64,000 bases of DNA, from the NCBI RefSeq assembly GCF_022539505.1, contig NC_061510.1:31893047-31957046 (forward strand), in the 5' to 3' direction. The notes beneath the pieces are model-generated. The model was not told the DNA's origin, did no database searches, and worked only from the letters and a program-made list of their open reading frames with translations. This DNA is from Lolium rigidum. Taxonomy: Eukaryota; Streptophyta; Magnoliopsida; Poales; Poaceae. Position 1 is the first letter of the stretch; each line of letters opens with the position of its first letter. This document shows, piece by piece, positions 1 through 12,300 of the stretch. The translations under genes and the position numbers were made by a program.

Positions 1-1179
1 AAGTGTTGTGTGGGTGAACCTATGCTAATGCACTGCCCTTCCTAGGACTAATACATACTTGTGATTATACCCCTTGCAAGCATCCGCAAATACAAGAAAG
101 TAATTAAGATAAATCTAACCACAGCCTTAAACTCTGAGATCCTGCTATCCCTCCTGCACCGATATACTAACGGGGGTTTAGGTTGCTGTCACACCGGCAA
201 CCCCACAATTAGCAAACGAATACAAGATGCACTCCCCTAGGCCCATAAAGGTGAAGTATCATGTAGTCGATGTTCACATGACACCACTAGAAGAGTAACA
301 CCACAACTTAAATATCATAACATTGAATACTACTCAACAATAATTCACTACTAACATTTAGACTTCACCCATGTCCTCAAGAACTAAACGAACTACTCAC
401 GAGACATCATATGGAACATGATCAGAGGTGATATGATGATGAATAACAATCTGAACATAAACCTTGGTTCAATGGTTTCACTCAATAGCATCAATAACAA
501 GTAGTAATCAACACCGGGAGAGTTTCCCCTATCAAACAATCAAGATCCAACCTAAATCGTTACAGCGGTGACGAGATGCAGCGGTGGAGATGGCGGTGTA
601 GATGATGGAGATGATGGTGATGATGATGATGGAGATGATGTCCAGCTCGATGACGATGGTGATGGCGTCGATTTCCCCCTCCGGGAGGGAATTTCCCCGG
701 CGGATTCCTGCCCGCCGGAGAGCTCTTTCTCTCTCGGTGTTTCTCCGCCCCGCGAGGCGGCTCCGTCAATTCTCCGTCACTCCCCAGGTCTTAGGTTTTC
801 GGGACGAAGAAGTACGCGAAGGAGAGGCGGCCAGAGGGGGCTGTGGGCCCCCTCCCCACAAGGCGGCGCGGCCATGCCAGGGCCCGCGCCGGCCTATGGG
901 GGGCCCATGGCGGCCCCTCTCGGCCCCTCCTTTTGGCTCCCTTCGTCTTCTGGAAAAATAGGAGTTTTCGTATAATTGCCGTCAATTGTTGATCTTCAGA
1001 AATATGGTGCCTTGACGGTGCTTTTTCCAGCAGAATCCTGACTCCGGTGAATAATTCTCCAATGATCATGAAACATGCAAAATAGATGAAATAACATAAG
1101 TATCATCTCTAAATATGAAATATATCAATGAATAACAACAAATTATGATATAAAATAGTGATGCAAAATGGACGTATCA
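1..1179 (-). repeat. LTR fragment, family alpha, copy 1 (5' end of the LTR on the right)
   Basis: Read on the minus strand, this segment begins TGATACGTCCATTTTGCATC at 1179 and runs left to the window edge. That start is the usual 5' end of a common Pooideae gypsy-type LTR. Positions 1-770 match 2515-3270 closely, so the same LTR family occurs twice in the same orientation. It contains a GAT-rich microsatellite (about 593-650) and a GC-rich block (about 660-950). ORFs here are low-complexity and not genes. The 3' end of this LTR lies outside the window. Confidence 0.75.
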
Positions 1180-1275
1180 GCGGCCGGCGGCCTAGGTCTC
1201 GTGGTTCTCCTCCCGACGGCGCATGCGCTCTTGGCGGCCGCGCTCCGCCGACGCAGCATCCTCCTAGGCGCGCCG
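1180..1275. other. GC-rich 96-bp spacer between two LTRs
   Basis: This short GC-rich segment sits between the minus-strand LTR ending at 1179 and a plus-strand LTR starting at 1276. It does not look like either LTR. It may be a remnant of the sequence into which the retrotransposons inserted. I recognise no gene or motif in it. Confidence 0.35.
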
Positions 1276-2175
1276 TGATACGTCTCCAACGTATCGATAA
1301 TTTCTTATGTTCCATGCTACTTTATTGATGATATCTACATGTTTTATGCACATTATATGTCGTATTTACGCATTTTATGGAACTAACCTATTAACAAGAT
1401 GCCGAAGAGCCGATTGCTCGTTTTCGTCGTTTTTTGGTTTCGTAAATCCTAGTAACGAAATATTCTCGGAATTGGACGAAATCAATGCCCAGGGTCCTAT
1501 TTTTGCACGAAGCTTCCAGAAGACCGAAAGGATAACGAAGTGGGGCGACGAGGCGCCGCCACGCCAGGGCCGCGCGGCCAGGGCTGGGCCCGCGCCGCCC
1601 TGGTGTGTGGGGCCCTCGTGCCGCCCCTTGACCTACCCTTCCGCCTACTTAAAGCCTCTTTCGCGAAACCCCCAGTACCGAGAGCCACGATACGGAAAAC
1701 CTTCCAGAGACGCCGCCGCCGCGAATCCCATCTCGGGGGATTCAGGAGATCGCCTCCGGCACCTCGCCGGAGAGGGGATTCATCTCCCGGAGGACTCTTC
1801 ATCGCCATGATCGCCTCCGGAGTGATGAGTGAGTAGTTCACCCTCGGACTATGGGTCCATAGCAGTAGCTAGATGGTCGTCTTCTCCTCATGTGCTTCAT
1901 TGTTGGATCTTGTGAGCTGCCTAACATGATCAAGATCATCTATCTCGTAATACTATATGTTGTGTTTGTCGAGATCCGATGGATAGAGAATACTATGTTA
2001 TGGTGATTATCAATCTATTACTTATGTGTTGTTTATGATCTTGCATGCTCTCCGTTATTAGTAGAGGCTCTGGCCAAGTTTTTGCTCTTAACTCCAAGAG
2101 GGAGTATTTATGCTCGATAGTGGGTTCATGCCTGCATTGATACCTAGGACAGTGACAGAAAGTTCTAAGGTTGTG
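1276..2175 (+). repeat. LTR fragment, family beta (5' part), interrupted at 2176
   Basis: The segment begins TGATACGTCTCCAACGTATC, the start of another common Pooideae LTR family, and continues about 900 bp until family alpha LTR sequence begins at 2176. A possible TATA-like stretch (CCTACTTAAA) lies near 1643. The rest of this LTR is not seen to the right of the insertion, so the element is partial. Confidence 0.7.
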
Positions 2176-3292
2176 TGATGACCCACAAGTATAGGGGGTG
2201 TATCGTAGTACTTTCGATAAATAAGAGTGTCGAACCCAACGAGGAGCAGAAGGTGTTGACAAGCAGTTTCGATGAAGGATTCACTGTAAATGCTCACGTA
2301 CAAGTATTCAGGGGGGTTTTGATATTGCGGATAAATAAAGTACAAGTAAATAAAATGCGAGAGAAATAATTGCAGCGAGTGGCCCAATCCTTTTTAGCAC
2401 AAAGGACAAGCCGGTTTGTTTACTTATAATGACCAAACGTTCCTGAGGACACACGGGGATTTTAGTCTAGTACTTTTGCTTCATGTGGTTTTAATAATCT
2501 TCATTGTTTTGATAAGTGTTGTGTGGGTGAACCTATGCTAATACACTGCCCTTCCTAGGACTAATACATACTTGTGATTATACCCCTTGCAAGCATCCGC
2601 AACTACAAGAAAGTAATTAAGATAAATCTAACCACAGACCTTAAACTCCGAGATCCTGCGATCCCTCTTGCATCGATATACTAACGGGGGCTTAGGTTTC
2701 GTCACTCCGGCAACCCCGCAATTAGCAACCGAATACAAGATGCACTCCCCTAGGCCCATAAATGGTGAAGTGTCGTGTAGTCGACGTTCACACGACACCA
2801 CTAGAAGAATGACACCACAACTTAAATATCATAACATTGAATATTACTCAACCATAATTCACTACTAGCATTTAGACTTCACCCATGTCCTCAAGAACTA
2901 AACGAACTACTCACGAGACATCATATGGAATACAATCAGAGGTGATATGATGATGAATAACAATCTGAACATAAACCTTGGTTCAATGGTTTCACTCAAT
3001 AGCATCTACAACAAGTATAGAATAACACCGGGAGAGTTTCCCTATCAAACAATCAAGATTTAACCCGAATTGTTACAGCGGTGACGAGGTGCAGCGATGG
3101 TGATGGCGGTGTAGATGGTGGAGATGATGATGATGATGATGAAGATGATGTCCCGCTCGATGACGATGGCGATGGCGTCGATTTCCCCCTCCGGGAGGGA
3201 ATTTCCCCGGCGGATTCCTGCCCGCCGGAGAGCTCTTTTCTCTCTGGTGTTCTCCGCCCCGCAGAGGCGGCTGTAACCCTCCGTGAGGTCCT
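2176..3292 (-). repeat. LTR fragment, family alpha, copy 2 (3' terminus at left)
   Basis: On the minus strand this segment ends CCTATACTTGTGGGTCATCA, the typical 3' end of a TGATACGTC-type LTR. It is inserted into the family beta LTR at 2176. The 2515-3270 part repeats 1-770. At 3293 the sequence switches to the 5' LTR of a plus-strand gypsy-type element, so a later insertion cuts this LTR. A GAT microsatellite lies near 3108-3155. Confidence 0.75.
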
Positions 3293-4686
3293 TGATACGT
3301 CCAAAACGTATCTACTTTCCCGAACACTTTTGCTATTGTTTTGCCTCTAATTTGTGTATTTTGGATACAACTAACACGGACTAACGCTGTTTTCAGCAGA
3401 ACTGCTCTGGTGTCTCGTTTTTGTGCAGAAATCCAACTTTCGGGAAAATCCTCGGAATTTATGCGAAGGCCCTATTTTACCAAAATATTGGCGGAGCCGA
3501 AGGGCGAGAGAGGTGGAGGCCCGAGGGCCCCACACCACATGGCGGCGCGGCCCGGGGGGCCCGCGCGGCCATGTGGTGTGGCCCCTCGGCCGGCCTCCGA
3601 CGCCCCCTTTGGACTACTTATTGGTTTCGACCTAAAAACGCACGGAGAGAAGTCGAAGTCGCCGTAAACCCTCCGCAGAGCCGCCACATCGCGAAACTCC
3701 GTCGCGGGAGCCGAAGTCTCCGTTCGGCACTCCGCGGGACGGGGAATTGGAGGAGATCTTCACCGCCATCACCGCCAACGCCTCTCCATCGACCAGCCAT
3801 GTTTCCCCCATCCATGTGTGAGTAATTCCCCGCTGTAGGCTGAAGGGGATGGTAGGGATTGGATGAGATTGGTCATGTAATAGTCATAAGATTGTTAGGG
3901 CATAGTGCCTAGTATCCGTAGATGTCACTTTTATGATATTGTTGCAACTTGTTATGCTTAATGCTTGTCACTAGGGCCCGAGTGCCATGATCTCAGATCT
4001 GAACATGTTATTGATTCATGAAGATATTCGTTGTTTATGATCTTACCCGCAAGTTGTATACACATGTCGCTGTCCGGAACCAATGGCCCCGAAGTGACAA
4101 GAATCGGGACAACCGGAGGGGATGGTAGTGATGTGAGGATCACATGTGTTCACGGAGTGTTAATGCTTTGCTCCGGTACTCTATTAAAAGGAGTACCTTA
4201 ATATCCAGTAGTTTCCCTAGAGGCCCGGCTGCCACCGGCTGGTAGGACAAAAGATGTTGTGCAAGTTTCTCATTGCGAGCACGTACGACTAAATATGGAA
4301 CACATGCCTATTGATTGATTGGTACATGGATACCGTTTTATTATTATCTACAAATGCCCCTGCTTTGATTGTTACATGAGTTTCTCTCATCCATGCAACG
4401 CCCGTTAAATCCGTCCCTGTGCCTACAGTATTTTAATCCTGCTGTTTACTATAATCACTACTGCTGTCTTTATTCCACTGCTGCTGTTATTTCACTATTC
4501 CTACTGCCATAAAACTGTTACTACTGATAAACTCTTGCGAGCAAGTTCTGTTTCCAGTGCAGCTGAATTGACAACTCCGCTTGTTAAGGCTTACAAGTAT
4601 TCTTTGTCTCCCCTTGTGTCGAATCAATAAATTGGGTAATACTTCCCTCGAAGACCGTTGCGATCCCCTATACTTGTGGGTCATCA
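3293..4686 (+). repeat. 5' LTR of the gypsy-type element (1394 bp)
   Basis: It starts TGATACGTCC and ends TTGTGGGTCATCA, giving the TGATR...TCATCA ends usual for this LTR group, and is followed directly by a PBS. Its length is close to the 1392-bp LTR at 59142-60533. The left flank is the interrupted family alpha LTR. Confidence 0.85.
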
Positions 4687-4697
4687 AGACTATTTTC

Positions 4698-4715
4698 CGG
4701 CGCCGTTGCCGGGGA
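4698..4715 (+). promoter_or_regulatory. Primer binding site, tRNA-Asp type
   Basis: CGGCGCCGTTGCCGGGGA lies 11 bp after the 5' LTR. It matches the TGGCGCCGTTGCCGGGGA priming site complementary to the plant tRNA-Asp 3' end, except that the first base is C instead of T. It would prime minus-strand DNA synthesis. Confidence 0.8.
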
Positions 4716-4773
4716 GCATAGCTTTATTTGGAAGTTCACTTGGATTGATATTGTTCGCTGCAAATTCTCCATC

Positions 4774-6663
4774 ATGGGTAAACCTCGCGATACTAAGATC
4801 GCCATATTACCATCCACTACAAGAAAAGGTACAACTCTTAGTACCTCTGCTGCTCTTGATTCACCATCTGTGATAAGTAAACTTGTTTCACCACCACAAA
4901 CTTCAAATGCTGGTACTTCTACTGAATCTGAAATTTCTTTTCATAATTATGATGATGCTCCTGCTGTGCTTGATAATGATGGTTCGTTAGGATCTTTTCT
5001 AGATGCTACAATTGCTAAGTCTAGACAAATTGAAAATACTGAAACTCCTAATGAAAATGCTGCTACACTCGTTAATTCACCCGAGTCTCGTTGAATATTC
5101 TAGTGATGATCTTGATGAAGATTATGTAGAGCTTGATGATGCTTTTATTGAAAAATGCAATGCTACTACCGATGCAAGAAAAATTAAAAAGTTGCTTGCG
5201 TAACATGTCTGTTAGATATAAACCATCTCCCGATCCTAAATTTGCCACATCTCCTATAAACATTAGGGATAAAGATTATGATTTTTCTCTTGATCTATCT
5301 CATATAGCTATTGTTGAGAAAACACCCTTTTGTGGTACTCGAAAAAAAATTGCTCGTTGAACACTTGACTGAGTTATCTACTCTTAGTGGTGTGTTTTCT
5401 CGATGATGTCAAGATGCGTACTTATTTTGTCGCTAAAATTTTTCCTTTCTCATTAAAGGATGATGCTAAAACTTGGTATAATAATTTGCCTCCCGGTTCT
5501 ATTAAAAGTCCAACCGACTTGCGTGATGTTTTCTTTCGAAAATACTTTCCTGCTAGTGCTCAACATGCCGCTTTGCGAGAGAATTTATAATTTTGACCAG
5601 GAAGATGGAGAGAAATTGCCTGAGGCTTGGGCGAGATTTTGCTCTCTTATTAGAGCTCAGCCTGACCATGATCTAGAAAAGCATGATTTACTTGATATAT
5701 TTTATAGTGGACTAACTATTGAGTCTAGGGCATACCTGGATAGTTGTGCTGGTTGTGTTTTCAGGAAAAGAACTCCAGAAGACGCTAAAGAATTATTGGC
5801 TAAAATAAGCCGGAATCATGATGATTGGTCTACACCTGAACCAACCCCGACACCGATAGTAAAGAAGAGGGGTATGATTAAATTAAATGATGAAGATATG
5901 AGGGAAGCCAAGAAGTCTCTTTAAGGGTATTAAGCCTGAAGATGTGAAGAATTTACCTCCTATAGAAGATATATGTGAGACAATTCCCCCTTCGTCCATG
6001 ATTGAGGTACACTCGCTTCAACACTTTACTAGGGAAGATATTCCGTATTCAAAATCTCCTGCTCAATGCTTAGATGAATTTGATAATTATATTGTTAAGC
6101 AAGAAAACTTTAATATGAGAGTAGAGAATCATTTAATGGAAAATTCCCGAGCTATTAGTGAATTGCATGATATTGTGGAGAGAACCTCCAATGATGTTAA
6201 GATACTTGTTAAACATTTTCAAATGGTTCAAACTCAAATTGATCAACTTACTAAAGTGCAAAATGACTTGTTGGGAAATAATTCTAAAGAAAAACATGCT
6301 TATGAAGTAACAACTAGAGGTGGTGTTTCTACCCGGATCCTCTATATCCCGAAGGGCATCCCAAAAGAGTTGAACAAGATTCTCAACTAATTAAAACTAG
6401 TGCTCCATCTAAGAAAAAGAAAAAGAAACATAAGAATGTTGTAGAATCCTCTGAACTTGTTAATGATCCTAATAGTATTTCTATTTCTGATGCTGAAGCT
6501 GAAAGTGGGAATGAACATGAGGAAGATAATGATAAGAATGATACTCCTGATAAAGAAGAAATTGAAAAAGAACCTGAAAAGCATGCTAAAAATAAAAAGT
6601 ACACTAAATAAGATTTTATTACTGAGAAACATGGTAATGAAGGAGAACCTTGGGTTCAAAAGC
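4774..6663 (+). pseudogene. gag: gag polyprotein of the gypsy-type element, multiply frameshifted
   Basis: The frame opens MGKPRDTKIA and can be followed in pieces to the protease. A retrotransposon gag core is visible around 5390-5860 (DDAKTWYNNLPPGS, then LPEAWARFCSLIR and DIFYSGLTIESRAYLD). A Lys-rich, acidic linker follows at 6391-6610. I see no zinc knuckle. Frame breaks occur near 5090, 5196, 5338, 5400, 5585, 5918 and 6333, and an in-frame stop lies near 6609. Five of the frame breaks fall at a CAG or CTG context, mostly as one-base gains, so part of the damage may be sequencing error rather than mutation. The product would be the capsid precursor of the virus-like particle. Confidence 0.75.
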
Positions 6664-7421
6664 AAATGCCTTTTCCTGCTAAGAAACTAAAATCAAAAGA
6701 GGAGGAACATTATAATAAATTTTGTGATTGGATGAAACCTTTATTTTTGCAAATTCCTTTGACTGATGCTATTAAATTGCCTCCTTATTCAAAGTATATG
6801 AAAGATATTGTTACTAACAAAAGGAAAATTTCTACTATGCTCGCTAATTACTCCTTCAATGGTAAGATTCCAAAGAAGTTGGGCGACCCAGGTATACCTA
6901 CTATTCCTTGTTCCATCAAGAATAATTATGTTAGAACTGCTCTATGTGATTTGGGAGCAGGTGTGAGTGTGATGCCTTTTTCTCTTTATAAGAGACTTGA
7001 TTTAGATAAATTGATACCAACTGATATATCTTTGCAAATGGCTGATAAATCTACTGCTATTCCTGTTGGTTTATGTGAAAATGTTCCTGTTCAAGTTACT
7101 CAGCATTGCTTGATATTAACTGATTTTGTTGTGTTGGAAATGCCTGAAGATGATAATATGTCCATTATTATTGGAAGACCCTTTCTTAATACTGCAGGGG
7201 CTGTTATTGATTGCAATAAAGGCATGGTTACTTTCAATGTTGATGATAAGGAACACACTGTCTATTTTCCTAAGAGGATTGATAAAGTATGCGGAGTCAA
7301 TACAATTTTTAATGTGAAAACCATCAAAGTGGGATCCATTGATTGTCCTATATATGAGCCTAAAGAAGAATATCAAACTCTTGTGATTGGATCCGTATCA
7401 ATTCAATATAAGGTAACATGA
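6664..7421 (+). CDS. Retropepsin-like aspartic protease domain of the gag-pro polyprotein
   Basis: The open frame runs about 250 residues from MPFPAKKLKSKEEEHYNKF. It contains the catalytic-type motif LCDLGAGVSVMP near residue 95 (D-L-G-A in place of the retroviral D-S/T-G-A, common in plant gypsy-type proteases) and the second hallmark IIIGRPFLNTAGAVI near residue 167. The same frame continues upstream through the gag linker with an in-frame stop near 6609, so this is the protease part of a polyprotein and not an independent gene. The domain itself looks undamaged. No reverse transcriptase follows; the frame stops at 7421. Confidence 0.8.
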
Positions 7422-8213
7422 TTGATTTGAGGTTTATTTCTTCTTATGTCATATAAAATTTATTTGGTAGCAAGACTTGATCAACCTTGTTAACAAGTAT
7501 ATTTTATTGCATAAAAGAGCTAAACAACATTTCTTTCTTTCTTTCTCCCTCCACTTATTTTACTTGCTGTAGCACTTTTTGTTTTGCAATATGCTTTAGT
7601 CATCTAAGATTTTAGAAATCATTTTCCTGCGCAGTAATCATTAATTTAATACCCGTAAATGTGCATTTTTCGAAGTTCTCTAAAAATTACAAAAATTACA
7701 CCGTTGGTCCTATTTTTCGACGAGGCACCTGGGAGCACCAGAGAATGACCTGTGGGGCACCAGGGGGTGCCACACCATAGGGCGGCGCGGCCAGCAAGGG
7801 GGCCGCGCCACCTTGTGGTGTGGGCCACCCCTTGCCCCACTACACCATCTCTTCCTCCCAGTACCTTCTCTCTCCCGAAAAAGCTCGTACCAAGTTTCTC
7901 TCACTCGTGTTTCTGCTCAAGAACTCGCGATTTTTCGATCTCTTGCTCAGCCCAGATTTCTGTCTGAAATTTGGCACATTTACTCCTTGGTATGTGACTC
8001 CTTTGATTGTCCAATTAGAATTTCATTTGGTTAAGTATATCTTGAGTATTTTGCTGCTGTAGGTAACATGTTTAGTGAGCTTGCATGCTTGTTCTAAGTT
8101 GTAGAAATTAGTTTTGATGCATGTTTGGCACTCTAGCAAGTTCCTATAGTAGTTCCCTTCAATTACATACCTTGAAATCAAATTTTATAATGATTGTTGA
8201 AAAATTTCAGAAA
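7422..8213 (+). other. Non-coding internal segment with GC-rich block and candidate splice acceptor
   Basis: The stretch between protease and the Athila-like ORF has an AT-rich part, then a GC-rich block (about 7720-7860) and a pyrimidine-rich stretch. It resembles LTR promoter and leader regions of related elements. A TTTCAG at 8205-8210 lies just before the ATG of the next ORF and could be a splice acceptor. I see no coding signal here. Confidence 0.5.
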
Positions 8214-9253
8214 ATGGAAGGGAATATGCACCAACTTAACCAACAAGAGTTGGAGGTGCAGCAAGTCATGAGAGTCCATCGTGAAGAGGGAGTATACCCC
8301 TCTTATTACCCATGCACGGACTTTATGCGGAATGCAGGAATCCTGCAACATGTTCAAACACTAATTTCCAATGCAGGATTGGGAGATTTTGCTGTTGGTG
8401 AACCTCACCAATATGCTAAACTAACGGTGTCAGTTGTGCAGGATTTCGAATTTCACCGGTCTCGAACTGACCCCATGGTCCGGTATAAGATTTATAACAA
8501 AACTATCGACTTGCCTTTCAGTGATTTTTGCACAGCGATTAGAGTGCCGCAGTGGGGATCCTGCGAGAAGATCAGGGGAACACCGCGGGAGCTCTCAAAT
8601 GTTTATACAAGGATTTGTAATGGGAGGAGCTTCTCCAATGATGGTGGTAAGATTAGTAGCATTCAACATCCAGCCATCCGCTACTTTTCCTATTTCATTA
8701 CAAAGTGCGTTCTTGCGAGAAGGACTGGAGGTAAATTATCTCGTCCAAGATTTGGCTTTCTTAGCTGCTGCTTTGCAACAGGATAGAACTTATAATTTGG
8801 GTGCTTTAATAGCTTGTAGACTTGCTACTAACCGTGAGAAAGGAGGAATTTGTGGAGGTCTTATTGCCTCTCGCTTATTAGCTATGCATGGTGTAGGACC
8901 TCACCATTTAGATATTCCGCTTTCTATGGAGAAACTTGATGTTGGCTCCATGATCAGACATGAATTTATTTCAGATACATCTAATTTGGACAACCTGCAT
9001 TATAGGATAACTTTGTATAAGAAAAGTTGGAGTATAACTAAGAAAATTGAAAAATTAGTACGCCTGCCTGCACCTGCTTTGTTTAACCTTGATGCCAGGG
9101 ACGGGTGGTCGATCACGGAAAATGAGCTAAACGCATACATAGAAAGGGAAAGCCGTCGTGCAAGGGAAGATGTGGAGGAGGCCGAGGAGCACCCCGACTC
9201 TTCATCCGATGCAGCGAGCTCCTCATATCAACATCATGGTCATGTGGAGCCTC
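8214..9253 (+). pseudogene. Athila-like additional ORF (ATHILA ORF-1 type), frameshifted and truncated
   Basis: The frame starts MEGNMHQLNQQELEVQQVM right after a candidate splice acceptor and continues (YPCTDFMRNAGI, YNKTIDLPFSDFCTAI, HPAIRYFSYFITKCVLAR). It shifts near 8740 and continues in another frame (LAFLAAALQQDRTYNLGALI, GGLIASRLLAMHGVGPH, then ITENELNAYIERESRR). These features suggest the extra ORF of Athila-type and related plant gypsy elements, of unknown function. The frameshift lies at an ATCTCGTCCAAGATTTGG stretch that looks like CTG/CAG errors. The C-terminus is lost at the CACTA-type end at 9254. Confidence 0.65.
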
Positions 9254-9297
9254 CACTACAAGAAAAGTTCTGATAGACAACGTCTCAAAATCGTCCG
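9254..9297 (+). mobile_element. CACTA-type terminal inverted repeat, left end
   Basis: CACTACAAGAAAAGTTCTGA interrupts the Athila-like ORF and looks like the end of a CACTA-superfamily element or derivative. It runs directly into a run of N. It does not match the GTGTCTCCCGTAGTG right ends at 33762 and 42533, so it seems to be a different CACTA family and not the left end of copies A-C. Confidence 0.6.
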
Positions 9298-9397
9298 NNN
9301 NNNNNNNNNNNNNNNNNNNNNNNNNNNNNNNNNNNNNNNNNNNNNNNNNNNNNNNNNNNNNNNNNNNNNNNNNNNNNNNNNNNNNNNNNNNNNNNNN
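9298..9397. other. Assembly gap of 100 N
   Basis: Exactly 100 N separate the CACTA-type end from the satellite array. A run of that round length is usually a placeholder of unknown size, so neither the adjacency of the two sides nor the length of the satellite array can be trusted here. Confidence 0.98.
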
Positions 9398-12300
9398 GTT
9401 TCTTCGGAAATCGAGCATCGGATCTAGGGAATGGCCCCAAAACTTGTGTGTGTCCACATGGCATGCACATAAGTGATTTGTGATGGTTCTACATCCAATG
9501 CTACCCCCCCGGGTGTGTCCGGCTTCTCGGACGGGGGTTCCTACACTTAGGCGGATTCCGCATGTATAGGGGGAACTCCTCGGAGGTGAACCGGAGAGAA
9601 CCTTGGGATCATATGGGATGATCCTTGTTTCCACATGTACCTATGACCTAACCAAGCTCAAATGGAGGCACACGCCCACCGGGGACCCCCGATGGGATGC
9701 GATCAAAGGGGTAGACGGCGCGGTCAACGGAACTAGGGTTTCTTCGGAAATCGAGCATCGGATCTAGGGAATGGCCCCAAAACTTGTGTGTGTCCACATG
9801 GCATGCACATAAGTGATTTGTGATGGTTCTACATTCAATGCTACCCCCGGGTGTGTCCGGCTTCTCGGACGAGGGGTTCCTACACTTAGGCGATTCTGCA
9901 TGTATAGGGGGGAACTCCCTCGGAGGTGAACCGGAGAGAACCTTGGGATCATATGGGATGATCCTTGTTTCCACATGTACCTATGACCTAACCAAGCTCA
10001 AATGGAGGCACACGCCCACCGGGGGACCCCCGATGGGATGCAGTCAAAGGGGTAGACGGCGCGGTCAACGGAACTAGGGTTTCGTCAGAAATCGAGCATC
10101 GGATCTAGGGAATGGCCCCAAAACTTGTGTGTGTCCACATGGCATGCACAAAAGTGATTTGTGATGGTTCTACATCCAATGCTACCCCCGGGTGTGTCCG
10201 GCTTCTCGGACGAGGGGTTCCTACACTTAGGCGGATTCGCATATGTATAGGGGGGAACTCCCTCGGAGGTGAACCGGAGAGAACCTTGGGATCATATGGG
10301 ATGATCCTTGTTTCCACATGTACCTATGACCTAACCAAGCTCAAATGGAGGCACACGCCCACCGGGGGACCCCGATGGGATGCAGTCAAAGGGGTAGACG
10401 GCGCGGTCAACAGAACTAGGGTTTCTTCAGAAATCGAGCATCGGATCTAGGGAATGGCCCCAAAACTTGTGTGTGCCCACATGGCATGCACATAAGTGAT
10501 TTGTGATGGTTCTACATCCAATGCTACCCCCCCGGTGTGTCCGGCTTCTCGGACAGGGGTTCCTACACTTGGGCGGATTCGCATGTATAGGGGGAACTCC
10601 TCGGACGTGAACCGGAGAGAAACTTGATATCATATGGGATGATTTTTGTTTCCACATGTACCTATGACCTAACCAAGCTCAAATGGAGGCATATGCCCAC
10701 CGGGGGACCCCCGATGGGATGGAGTCAAAGGGGTAGACCGCGCGGTCAACAGAACTAGGGTTTCGTCAGAAATCGAGCGTCGGATCTAGGGAATGGCCCC
10801 AAAACTTGTGTGTGTCCACATGGCATGCACATAAGTGATTTGTGATGGTTTTATATCCAATTCTACCCCCCCCCGGGTGTGTCCGGCTTCTCGGACAGGG
10901 GTTCCTACACTTAGGCAGATTCTGCATGTATAGGGGGAACTCCCTCGGAGGTGAACCGGAGAGAACCTTGAGATCATATGGGATGATCCTTGTTTCCACA
11001 TGTACCTATGACCTAACCAAGCTCAAATGGAGGCACACGCCCACCGGGGACCCCCGATGGGATGCGATCAAAGGGGTAGACGGCGCGGTCAACAGAACTA
11101 GGGTTTCGTCAGAAATCGAGCATCGGATCTAGGGAATGGCCCCAAAACTTGTGTGTGTCCACATGGCATGCACATAAGTGATTTGTGATGGTTCTACATC
11201 CAATGCTACCCCCCGGGTGTGTCCGGCTTCTCGGACGGGGGGTTCCTACACTTGGGCGGATTCGCATGTATAGGGGGGACTCCTCGGACGTGAACCGGAG
11301 AGAAACTTGATATCATATGTGATGATTTTTGTTTCCACATGTACCTATGACCTAACCAAGCTCAAATGGAGGCATATGCCCACCGGGGGACCCCCGATGG
11401 GATGCGATCAAAGGGGTAGACCGCGCGGTCAACAGAACTAGGGTTTCGTCAGAAATCGAGCGTCGGATCTAGGGAATGGCCCCAAAACTTGTGTGTGTCC
11501 ACATGGCATGCACAAAATTGATTTGAGATGGTTTTATATCCAAGGCTACCCCCCAGGTGTGTCCGGCTTCTCGGACAGGGGGTTCCTACACTTAGGCAGA
11601 TTATGCATGTATAGGGGGGAACTCCCTCGGACGTGAACCGGAGAGAAACTTGATATCATATGGGATGATTCTTGTTTCCACATGTACCTATGACCTAACC
11701 AAGCTCAAATGGAGGCATATGCCCACCGGGGGACCCCCGATGGGATGCAGTCAAAGGGGTAGACGGCGCGGTCAACAGAACTAGGGTTTCGTCAGAAATC
11801 GAGCATCGGATCTAGGGAATGGCCCCAAAACATATGTGTGTCCACATGGCATGCACATAAGTGATTTGAGATGGTTTTATATCCAAGGCTACCCCCCCCG
11901 GGTGTGTCCGGCTTCTCGGACAGGGGGTTCCTACACTTAGGCAGATTCTGCATGTATAGGGGGAACTCCCTCGGAGGTGAACCGGAGAGAACCTTGGGAT
12001 CATATGGGATGATCCTTGTTTCCACATGTACCTATGACCTAACCAAGCTCAAATGGAGGCACACGCCCACCGGGGACCCCCGATGGGATGCGATCAAAGG
12101 GGTAGACGGCGCGGTCAACAGAACTAGGGTTTCGTCAGAAATCGAGCATCGGATCTAGGGAATGGCCCCAAAACTTTTGTGTGTCCACATGGCATGCACA
12201 TAAGTGATTTGTGATGGTTCTACATCCAATGCTACCCCCCCCTGGTGTGTCCGGCTTCTCGGACAGGGGGTTCCTACACTTAGGCAGATTCTGCATGTAT

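Larger units (their letters stand above)
3293..9253 (+). mobile_element. Gypsy-type LTR retrotransposon, 5' LTR plus internal region, lacks RT/IN, truncated on the right
   Basis: The order is 5' LTR (3293-4686), tRNA-Asp PBS, gag and aspartic protease (4774-7421), a GC-rich non-coding segment, and an Athila-like ORF (8214-9253). I find no reverse transcriptase, RNase H or integrase motif between protease and the Athila-like ORF; only about 800 bp separate them. This resembles Triticeae non-autonomous families of the Sabrina/WHAM kind, but the name is recognition only. The right end, including the 3' LTR, is lost at a CACTA-type end followed by an assembly gap. Confidence 0.8.

Noticed and set aside
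560..975. His-rich and Asp/Gly-rich ORFs on both strands (also at 3053-3350)
   Set aside because: They are translations of a GAT/ATC microsatellite and the adjoining GC-rich block of an LTR, with no domain.
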